DNA from: JAJPXC01 sp964562375 | GTDB lineage: Bacteria; Bacteroidota; Bacteroidia; Bacteroidales; Muribaculaceae | Assembly: GCA_964562375.1 (NCBI GenBank) | Contig: CAZLSW010000113.1 | Coordinates: forward strand, 1 to 7,557 | Reading direction: 5' to 3' | DNA: 7,557 nt | Shown here: positions 1-4,638 of the stretch, one piece after another | Layout of the letters: each line of letters begins with the position of its first letter | Numbering within the stretch: the first letter of the stretch is position 1 | Notes under the pieces: model-generated | What the model saw: the letters and a program-made list of their open reading frames with translations, nothing else | Database searches by the model: none | What the model was told of the DNA's origin: nothing | Program-made: the position numbers and the translations under genes

Positions 1-55
1 TCCTGTCCTGTCCTGTCCTGTCCTGTCCTGTCCTGTCCTGTCCTGTCCTGTCCTG
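1..55. repeat. TCCTG pentanucleotide tandem array, 11 copies
   Basis: Eleven perfect copies of TCCTG run from the first base of the window to position 55, and the array may continue beyond the edge. The sequence then becomes ordinary AT-rich DNA. No long open frame covers it in any frame visible here, so it looks intergenic, downstream of the capG-like gene. A perfect pentamer array is prone to slippage, but no start codon or promoter that it could switch is visible in the window. Confidence 0.95.
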
Positions 56-127
56 CTTCCATTAAGCTATTTTGATTTTGAATGTTCATGATAAATTCTG
101 TTATTCAACTTTCTCGAGTTTTGAAAC

Positions 128-157
128 CACTAATTAACACTAATGGACACCAATGAG
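128..157. repeat. Three tandem decamers of the CACTAAT type
   Basis: The units CACTAATTAA, CACTAATGGA and CACCAATGAG follow each other with a 10-bp period. A further single CACTAAT occurs at 206-212. The reverse-complement family appears at 300-329, and GAAACCACTAATT (123-135) is perfectly inverted at 320-332. Confidence 0.65.
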
Positions 158-234
158 TAAACTTGAAATCCAATAAATTTTAGAGAGCTTACGCTCTTTA
201 ATTTACACTAATCCCGGTAGGAGTTTAGTATCGA

Positions 235-254
235 AATTCGTGTTAATTCTTTGC
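235..254. repeat. Two degenerate AATTCGTG decamers
   Basis: AATTCGTGTT followed by AATTCTTTGC continues the 10-bp period seen at 300-329, in the same orientation as that array. The second unit keeps only the AATTC start and merges into the small hairpin at 249-263. Confidence 0.45.
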
Positions 255-299
255 GAAGCAAAGCTTAATTCTTGAATGAAAAATAAAGATTATTCGCTG

Positions 300-329
300 A
301 ATTAGTGGAAATTCGTGAAAATTAGTGGT
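300..329. repeat. Three tandem decamers of the AATTAGTGG/AATTCGTG type
   Basis: The units AATTAGTGGA, AATTCGTGAA and AATTAGTGGT have a 10-bp period. Their reverse complements resemble the CACTAAT units at 128-157, so the two sets face each other. The array lies about 30 bp downstream of the capG-like stop codon. Confidence 0.65.
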
Positions 330-360
330 TTCTTGGATAACTTGCGAAACTAATATTCTG

Positions 361-1572
361 TTATTTTCTATAAACCATTTTGTTGACGATGGGGGTGTAG
401 GATTGGATGAGGCGGACGACCTTGGTGGAGACGTTGGTGTCAACGTAGTCGGGGACGGGGAGGCCGGGGCAGTCGTCGGCGATGAGCGACACGGCGGTGT
501 CGACGGCTTGCAGCAGGGAGTCGGTGGAAATGCCCGCGAGCACGAAGCAACCTTTGTCGAGGGCCTCGGGACGCTCGGTGGACGTGCGGATGCACACGGC
601 CGGGAACGGTCGACCGATCGAGGTGAAGAACGAGGATTCCTCGGGGAGTGTGCCCGAGTCGCTGACAACTGCGAAGGCGTTCATCTGCAGGCAGTTGTAG
701 TCGTGGAATCCGAGCGGCTCGTGCTGTATTACGCGGCTGTCCAACTTGAATCCGCTCAACTCCAGGCGCTTGCGGGAGCGGGGGTGGCAGGAGTAGAGTA
801 TGGGCATGTCGTACTTCTCGGCCAGGCGGTTAATGGCGGTGAAGAGCGACGTGAAGTTGGCCTCGGTATCGATGTTTTCCTCGCGGTGGGCACTCAGAAG
901 TATGTACTTGCCTTTCTCCAACCCCAATCGCTGGTGGATGTCGCTGGCCTCAATCTCGGCAAGGTTGTTGTTCAGCACCTCGGCCATGGGCGAACCGGTG
1001 ACGTAAACACGCTCTTTTGGCAAACCGCACTCGTGCAGGTACTTGCGCGCGTGCTCCGAGTAGGCGAGGTTGACATCCGAGATGATGTCGACGATACGGC
1101 GGTTGGTCTCCTCGGGCAGGCATTCGTCCTTGCAGCGGTTGCCCGCCTCCATGTGGAAGATTGGGATATGCAGTCGCTTGGCCCCGATGACCGATAGGCA
1201 GGAGTTTGTGTCGCCCAAAACGAGTACGGCGTCGGGCCGCGTCTCGACCATCAGCTGGTAGCTTTTGGCGATTATGTTGCCCATCGTCTCGCCGAGGTCT
1301 GCGCCCACGGCGTTGAGGTAAACGTCGGGGTCTTTCAACTTTAAGTCCTTGAAGAACACGCCGTTAAGGTTGTAGTCGTAATTCTGCCCCGTGTGAGCCA
1401 ATATCGTGTCGAAGTACCTCCTGCACTTGTCGATGACGGCGGCCAAGCGGATAATCTCGGGCCTAGTCCCCACGATTATCAGCAACTTAAGCTTGCCAGT
1501 TCTGTCGGCCCCCAAACCCCCGAAACGGGGGCTTACAGGGCTGGCATTATCTTTTTCTGTATTCATTATCAT
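361..1572 (-). CDS. capG: UDP-N-acetylglucosamine 2-epimerase family protein (CapG/FnlC-like)
   Basis: This is a non-hydrolysing UDP-sugar 2-epimerase of the WecB family. The context predicts the last step of UDP-L-FucNAc synthesis, C-2 epimerisation of UDP-2-acetamido-2,6-dideoxy-L-talose, in the cytoplasm. Visible motifs, numbered from the ATG at 1572, are GTRPE (35-39), GDTNS (around 120-124), HMEAGNR (140-146), HREEN (229-233) and SDSGTLPEESS (304-314), all typical of the family. The frame stays open upstream to a TTG at 1623, but that stretch is only translated palindromic repeat, so I chose the first ATG (403 aa); the ATG at 1566 is equally possible (401 aa). Residues 13-22 (VSPRFGGLGA) are encoded by an inverted copy of the same repeat, so the N-terminus before the GTRPE strand is longer than needed and of repeat origin. 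An L-QuiNAc-type epimerase is the alternative, but the cupin-bearing CapF next door favours FucNAc. Confidence 0.9.
   Translation of the reverse strand: MIMNTEKDNASPVSPRFGGLGADRTGKLKLLIIVGTRPEIIRLAAVIDKCRRYFDTILAHTGQNYDYNLNGVFFKDLKLKDPDVYLNAVGADLGETMGNIIAKSYQLMVETRPDAVLVLGDTNSCLSVIGAKRLHIPIFHMEAGNRCKDECLPEETNRRIVDIISDVNLAYSEHARKYLHECGLPKERVYVTGSPMAEVLNNNLAEIEASDIHQRLGLEKGKYILLSAHREENIDTEANFTSLFTAINRLAEKYDMPILYSCHPRSRKRLELSGFKLDSRVIQHEPLGFHDYNCLQMNAFAVVSDSGTLPEESSFFTSIGRPFPAVCIRTSTERPEALDKGCFVLAGISTDSLLQAVDTAVSLIADDCPGLPVPDYVDTNVSTKVVRLIQSYTPIVNKMVYRK
1507..1534 (-). repeat. Inverted copy of the GC-rich palindromic repeat inside capG
   Basis: These 28 bp are the reverse complement of the core of the repeat units at 1577-1808, with one mismatch against the copy at 1594-1621. 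The copy lies in frame within the capG-like coding sequence and is translated as VSPRFGGLGA. It contains the same CCCCCG-nnn-CGGGGG hairpin core as the other copies. Confidence 0.85.
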
Positions 1573-1621
1573 TTTGTTTACGTTCTCTAAGGGAAGCCCC
1601 CGCTTCGGGGGTTTGGGGGCC
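1507..1621 (-). promoter_or_regulatory. Potential long RNA stem-loop enclosing the capG start codon
   Basis: In the minus-strand transcript, the repeat core at 1621-1594 can pair with the inverted core at 1534-1507. That gives 28 pairs, with one G-U wobble and no bulge. The 59-nt loop (1535-1593) contains both candidate capG start codons (1572 and 1566). Each core can also fold alone into a 6-bp CCCCCG/CGGGGG hairpin, so two structures compete. A role in translation control is inference; only the complementarity is seen. Confidence 0.35.
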
Positions 1622-1808
1622 AATTCTTTACGTTCTCTAAGGGAAGCCCCCGTTTCGGGGGTTTGGGGGCCGATTGTTTGGGGGCCGACTGTTTGGGGGC
1701 CTTTCCCCGGATGGCTAAGCCCCGCTTCGGGGGTCTGGGGGCCAATTCTTTACGTTCTCTAAGGGAAGCCCCCGCTTCGGGGGTTTGGGGGCCGACTGTT
1801 TGGGGGCC
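1577..1808. repeat. Cluster of 45-bp GC-rich palindromic units between capF and capG
   Basis: Three near-identical 45-bp units lie at 1577-1621, 1627-1671 and 1749-1793, with a shortened copy at 1715-1743. Each full unit reads TTTACGTTCTCTAAGGGAAG, then a CCCCCG-nTT-CGGGGG hairpin, then TTTGGGGGCC. An extra 15-bp tail of the form GA(C/T)TGTTTGGGGGCC follows at 1672-1686, 1687-1701 and 1794-1808. The cluster fills the gap between the capF stop (1812) and the capG start and contains no gene. A further inverted copy lies inside capG. The layout resembles REP/palindromic-type elements; no transposase or target duplication is visible. Confidence 0.9.
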
Positions 1809-1811
1809 GAG

Positions 1812-3038
1812 TTACAGTGGTTCGAAGAAGGTGTCGGGATGGGTGGGGTCGAATTGCTCGTTGGCCCACATGAGGGTGACGAGCGGCTCGGTGTCGGAGA
1901 GGTTGATGATGTTGTGGGTGTAGCCCGGGAGCATGTGAACCGCCTGGATGTTGTCGCCCGAGACCTCAAATTCCCACACCTCATCGCTGTCGACGCGGCG
2001 CTCCTGTATCAGCGCATGGCCCGACACGACGATGAAAAATTCCCACTTGGTGTTGTGCCAATGCTCCCCTTTGGTTATGCCTGGCAAGGACACGTTGACC
2101 GAGAATTGGCCGTGGTCCGAGGTTTTCAGCAACTCGGTGAACGAACCTCGATCGTCCACGTTCATCTTTAGCAGGAAAGGTACTTTCTCTTTGGGCAGAT
2201 AGCTCAAGTAGGTGGAATACAGCTTCTTGCGGAACGACCCTTCGGGAATTGACGGCATCACCAAGGTCTGGGGTTGATCTTTGAACTCGTTGAGCATCTC
2301 CACGATCTCGCCCAGCGACACCAGATGGGTGACGGGAGCGAAACAATAGGAACGGTCGTTGGCGTTTGCCTTCTCAGTGTGATAGTTGGCTATTTCTAAA
2401 GGTTTTACGCCCTCGTACAAGCAGTGGTGTTCCTCCCCTTTCAGAGCGGAGATCATCTCGTCCACGAGGTCGTCGATGTAAAGCAATTCGAGCACGACCG
2501 AAGGGTCGTTTACGGTGATTGGCAGGTCGTTGGCGATGTTGTTGCAGAAGGTGGCTACGGCCGAGTTGTAGTTTGGTCGGCACCACTTGCCGAACAGGTT
2601 GGGGAAACGGTAGACCAACACCTTGGCGCCCGTTTCCTCGCCGTAACGGAAGAACAACTCCTCGCCGGCTAACTTTGACTTGCCATATTCCGAGCCTGCG
2701 TAGCGTCCCTCTAATGTGGCCTGGATGGATGAGGAAAGCATCACAGGGCATGTGTTGCCGTGCCGCTTTAGCGTGTCCAACAGGGTGGAGGCGAACCCGA
2801 AGTTGCCCTCCATAAACTCCTTTTGGTCCTTGGGTCGGTTGACACCCGCGAAGTTGAAAACGAAGTCGGCTTGGCGGCAATATTCGTCGAGCAACGCGGG
2901 ATCAGTGTCGATGTCGTACTCAAAAATCTCGGAAACCTCGACATCTCGAGTCCGATCTTTCCCATCCCTAATATTTTTCAACGCGGCACAAAGGTTTTTG
3001 CCTACGAACCCCTTTGCACCAGTAACTAAAATTCTCAC
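1812..3038 (-). CDS. capF: UDP-2-acetamido-2,6-dideoxy-hexulose reductase/epimerase with cupin domain (CapF/FnlB)
   Basis: This bifunctional enzyme handles the second step of UDP-L-FucNAc synthesis. In the known family the C-terminal cupin domain epimerises C-3 and the N-terminal SDR domain reduces the 4-keto group with NADPH. The protein is 408 aa. It shows the Rossmann motif GAKGFVG (7-13), serines at 102-104, the catalytic pair Y118/K122 in YGKSK, and a cupin from about 288 onward with metal-binding candidates H326, H328, E333 and H374. The start is GTG at 3036-3038: an in-frame TAG lies 6 nt upstream, and residue 2 leads straight into the Rossmann strand. It is slightly longer than S. aureus CapF (about 370 aa), partly through residues around 216-236. 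A possible minus-strand promoter lies 40 bp upstream, inside the heptamer repeats. Confidence 0.93.
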   Translation of the reverse strand: MRILVTGAKGFVGKNLCAALKNIRDGKDRTRDVEVSEIFEYDIDTDPALLDEYCRQADFVFNFAGVNRPKDQKEFMEGNFGFASTLLDTLKRHGNTCPVMLSSSIQATLEGRYAGSEYGKSKLAGEELFFRYGEETGAKVLVYRFPNLFGKWCRPNYNSAVATFCNNIANDLPITVNDPSVVLELLYIDDLVDEMISALKGEEHHCLYEGVKPLEIANYHTEKANANDRSYCFAPVTHLVSLGEIVEMLNEFKDQPQTLVMPSIPEGSFRKKLYSTYLSYLPKEKVPFLLKMNVDDRGSFTELLKTSDHGQFSVNVSLPGITKGEHWHNTKWEFFIVVSGHALIQERRVDSDEVWEFEVSGDNIQAVHMLPGYTHNIINLSDTEPLVTLMWANEQFDPTHPDTFFEPL

Positions 3039-3052
3039 TGCGTTCTAATTTT

Positions 3053-3080
3053 AAGGCAAAAGTCAAGAGGCAAAAGTCAA
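3053..3080. repeat. Left heptamer array, 4 units, upstream of the four-helix-bundle gene
   Basis: The units AAGGCAA, AAGTCAA, GAGGCAA and AAGTCAA follow with a 7-bp period; a fifth, AAGTATT (3081-3087), is degenerate. They are the reverse complements of the TTGACTC/TTGCCTC units at 3469-3545, so the two arrays bracket the intervening gene in opposite orientation. Confidence 0.85.
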
Positions 3081-3085
3081 AAGTA
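3078..3085 (-). promoter_or_regulatory. Candidate Bacteroidetes -7 box for capF
   Basis: On the minus strand the bases read TACTTTTG, matching the Bacteroidetes -7 consensus TAnnTTTG. The box lies about 40 nt upstream of the GTG start of capF. Upstream TTG/TTTG words near 3100-3110 are at roughly, but not exactly, the usual -33 spacing. The box overlaps the edge of the left heptamer array. It would let capF and capG be transcribed independently of the genes upstream of the four-helix-bundle gene. Confidence 0.4.
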
Positions 3086-3089
3086 TTAG

Positions 3090-3097
3090 TAACTTTG
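3090..3097 (+). promoter_or_regulatory. Candidate Bacteroidetes -7 box for the four-helix-bundle gene
   Basis: TAACTTTG matches the Bacteroidetes -7 consensus TAnnTTTG and lies 17 bp before the ATG at 3115, which would leave a very short leader. No clear TTTG at -33 is present; that position is occupied by the heptamer array. Together with the minus-strand box at 3078-3085 it forms a back-to-back divergent promoter pair. Confidence 0.4.
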
Positions 3098-3114
3098 CCA
3101 GCAAAACAATTGCC

Positions 3115-3465
3115 ATGGAAGATTTGAAAGTTATTAAATCAGAGGAATTCGCCATTCGTATTGTCAATCTCTATCGATATTTGATTAACGAAAAGTCGGA
3201 ATTCATAATGAGTAAACAGGTTTTGCGTTCTGGCACGTCCATTGGAGCTAATATTGCAGAATCTCTTTGCGCAGAAAGCAAAGATGATTTCATCCATAAA
3301 CTTGCCATAGCTCAAAAAGAAGCCTCAGAAACCAGATATTGGTTAAAATTGTTGTTCAAGACTGAATATCTCAACGAGGCAATGTACAAGTCTCTGGTCG
3401 CTGACTGCTCTTCGCTTCTGAATATCTTGTCAAGCATTATAGCCAAATGTCGCGGTAAACGCTGA
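3115..3465 (+). CDS. Four-helix-bundle protein (23S rRNA intervening-sequence protein family)
   Basis: This 116-aa protein belongs to the four-helix-bundle family first seen in 23S rRNA intervening sequences; the accessory protein Avd of diversity-generating retroelements has a related fold. Family signs are the basic, helical make-up and the block SKQVLRSGTSIGANIAES (33-50), followed by DF..KL.IA.KEASETRYWL (57-77). The molecular role of free-standing members is not known; nucleic-acid binding is plausible from the basic surface of studied relatives. It is the only plus-strand gene of the window, lying antisense between capE and capF. It is bracketed by inverted heptamer arrays, and its stop codon lies in a degenerate first unit of the right array. 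It has no SD sequence and a candidate -7 box just upstream. No reverse transcriptase, template repeat or rRNA is nearby, so a retroelement role is not supported here. Confidence 0.93.
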   Translation: MEDLKVIKSEEFAIRIVNLYRYLINEKSEFIMSKQVLRSGTSIGANIAESLCAESKDDFIHKLAIAQKEASETRYWLKLLFKTEYLNEAMYKSLVADCSSLLNILSSIIAKCRGKR

Positions 3466-3545
3466 CTTTTGACTCTTGCCTCTTGCCTCTTGCCTCTTGC
3501 CTCTTTACTCTTGACTCTTGACTCTTGACTCTTGACTCTTGACTC
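3462..3545. repeat. Right heptamer array, 11 units plus a degenerate first unit
   Basis: From 3469 to 3545 there are exactly eleven 7-bp units: one TTGACTC, four TTGCCTC, one TTTACTC, then five TTGACTC. The preceding seven bases (3462-3468, CTGACTT) look like a degenerate unit and contain the TGA stop of the four-helix-bundle gene. The last unit shares its CTC with the start of the large inverted repeat at the end of capE. The orientation is opposite to the left array at 3053-3080. Confidence 0.93.
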
Positions 3546-3610
3546 TCGGCCTCATCACTCCGAACGAATGTCCCTAGACTTCGTTCGAGTGATGAGGCCG
3601 AGGTCTTCTT
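3545..3610 (+). terminator. Large inverted repeat, possible plus-strand terminator overlapping the capE 3' end
   Basis: The arms at 3545-3568 and 3580-3602 are complementary over 23 bp, interrupted only by a bulged C at 3561. The loop is 11 nt. On the plus strand the stem is followed by GTCTTCTTTT (3601-3610 and just before), as in a rho-independent terminator for the four-helix-bundle transcript. On the minus strand no T-run follows, so it is not an obvious terminator for capE. The right arm and loop are coding for the capE C-terminus, and the capE stop codon sits in the left arm. Confidence 0.5.
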
Positions 3611-4628
3611 TTATAAAGCGGAGCTTGAGCAGCAGCTCCATCATGCCGTCGACATCGAGGCGGCGGGTGTTGTGGGAGTGGTAATCCTCGATGCGGGATA
3701 CCTCCTCGTTACCCTCGGTGAAATACTTGTCGTAGTTCAAGTCGCGCGTGTCGCAAGGGATACGGTAGTAGTCGCCGCAATCCTCGGCCTTGGCCATCTC
3801 CTCGCGGGTGACCAGCGTCTCGTATAGCTTCTCACCATGGCGCGTGCCGATGACCTTCACCTCAGTGTCGGCGTACTTCGGGTCGATCTTGGCGTAGGTG
3901 CGTTTCAACGCCTCGGCCAACACGTCCAACGTCGCCGCCGGAGCCTTCTGCACGAACAAGTCGCCGTTCTTGCCGTGGGTGAAAGCGTAGATCACAAGGT
4001 CGACAGCGTCGTCAAGCGTCATCATGAAACGAGTCATCTGCGGGTCGGTGATGGTGATCGGCTTGCCCGCCATCATCTGCTCCACCCACAACGGGATGAC
4101 CGAACCGCGCGACGCCATCACGTTGCCGTAGCGCGTGCAGCATATGGTCGTTTTGGCGTTCTCGCCCAACTCGCGGCCCTTGGCAATGGCCACCTTCTCC
4201 ATCAGCGCCTTGGAGATGCCCATCGCGTTGATCGGGTAAGCCGCCTTGTCGGTCGACAGCACAACGACGTTCTTCACGCCGTGCTCGATGGCCGAGTCAA
4301 TGACGTTGCCCGTGCCGAGAACGTTGGTCAGCGTCGCCTCCATCGGGAAAAACTCGCAGCTCGGCACCTGCTTCAGCGCCGCCGCCGCGAACACGTAGTC
4401 AACGCCTCGCATCGCCACGTCAACGCTCGCCTTGTTCCTCACATTGCCGATATAAAACTTCACCTTCGGGTTTTGCAGGTGGTGACGCATATCGTCCTGC
4501 TTCTTCTCGTCCCTTGAGAAAATGCGGATCTCCTTGATATCCGAGTCGAGGAACCTTCGGAGAACAGCGTTCCCGAAGCTCCCGGTGCCTCCCGTAATCA
4601 GGAGGACTTTATCCTTAAATACAGACAT
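3555..4628 (-). CDS. capE: UDP-N-acetylglucosamine 4,6-dehydratase (inverting), CapE/FnlA
   Basis: This enzyme opens the UDP-L-FucNAc pathway. It is an NADP-dependent SDR that converts UDP-GlcNAc to the 4-keto-6-deoxy-L-arabino-hexulose by 4,6-dehydration and 5-epimerisation. Numbered from the ATG at 4628 (357 aa), it shows the Rossmann motif GGTGSFG (13-19), STDK (125-128) and M136/K140 in MGISK. A Met in place of the usual SDR Tyr is characteristic of the CapE/FlaA1 group. The frame opens two codons earlier at a TTG, but the ATG fits the family N-terminus. The start is 10 nt after the flippase stop. The last 15 or so residues, from GLITRTKS on, are encoded by the large inverted repeat, and the protein is correspondingly longer than the usual 340-345 aa. 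I infer that the original 3' end was replaced or extended there. It is clearly GC-richer than the flippase gene. Confidence 0.95.
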   Translation of the reverse strand: MSVFKDKVLLITGGTGSFGNAVLRRFLDSDIKEIRIFSRDEKKQDDMRHHLQNPKVKFYIGNVRNKASVDVAMRGVDYVFAAAALKQVPSCEFFPMEATLTNVLGTGNVIDSAIEHGVKNVVVLSTDKAAYPINAMGISKALMEKVAIAKGRELGENAKTTICCTRYGNVMASRGSVIPLWVEQMMAGKPITITDPQMTRFMMTLDDAVDLVIYAFTHGKNGDLFVQKAPAATLDVLAEALKRTYAKIDPKYADTEVKVIGTRHGEKLYETLVTREEMAKAEDCGDYYRIPCDTRDLNYDKYFTEGNEEVSRIEDYHSHNTRRLDVDGMMELLLKLRFIKEDLGLITRTKSRDIRSE

Positions 4629-4638
4629 AAGCAATGAA

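Larger units (their letters stand above)
56..360. other. AT-rich intergenic region without a gene
   Basis: No convincing coding frame is visible between the pentamer array and the stop codon of the capG-like gene. The stretch is AT-rich and holds short repeated words (CACTAAT and AATTAGTGG/AATTCGTG, listed separately). It also has two small hairpins: AGAGC-ttac-GCTCT near 183-197 and CTTTGC-gaa-GCAAAG at 249-263. The second is downstream of capG in the direction of transcription but lacks a following T-run on that strand, so it is at best a weak terminator. Confidence 0.6.

Noticed and set aside
249..263. Rho-independent terminator after capG
   Set aside because: The CTTTGC/GCAAAG hairpin has only 6 bp, is about 100 nt past the stop, and is not followed by a T-run on the minus strand.
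325..1197. Long plus-strand open frame (290 codons) opposite capG
   Set aside because: It is a shadow of the GC-rich capG gene: its translation is low-complexity (many V, G, D, E) with no family motifs, while the minus-strand frame carries clear epimerase motifs.
1573..1623. Extension of capG to the TTG at 1623
   Set aside because: The added 17 residues are only translated palindromic repeat (APKPPKRGLPLENV), and two ATG codons lie immediately downstream.
1577..1808. CRISPR array
   Set aside because: The units are almost directly abutting or separated by 5-bp and 15-bp repeat-derived pieces; there are no unique spacers of regular length and no cas genes.
3115..3465. Avd accessory gene of a diversity-generating retroelement
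   Set aside because: No reverse transcriptase, no template/variable repeat pair and no target gene with adenine-biased variation are present in the window.
3115..3465. Intervening sequence inside a 23S rRNA gene
   Set aside because: The flanks are capE and capF coding sequences; no rRNA sequence is present.
3469..3545. TTGACTC units as a series of sigma70 -35 boxes
   Set aside because: The resemblance to TTGACA is incidental: Bacteroidetes use a different promoter consensus (TTTG / TAnnTTTG), and no partnering -10 box lies at a suitable distance.
3837..4517. Plus-strand open frame of 226 codons opposite capE
   Set aside because: The translation is rich in H, R, V and L without recognisable motifs and mirrors the coding periodicity of capE, so it is a shadow frame.
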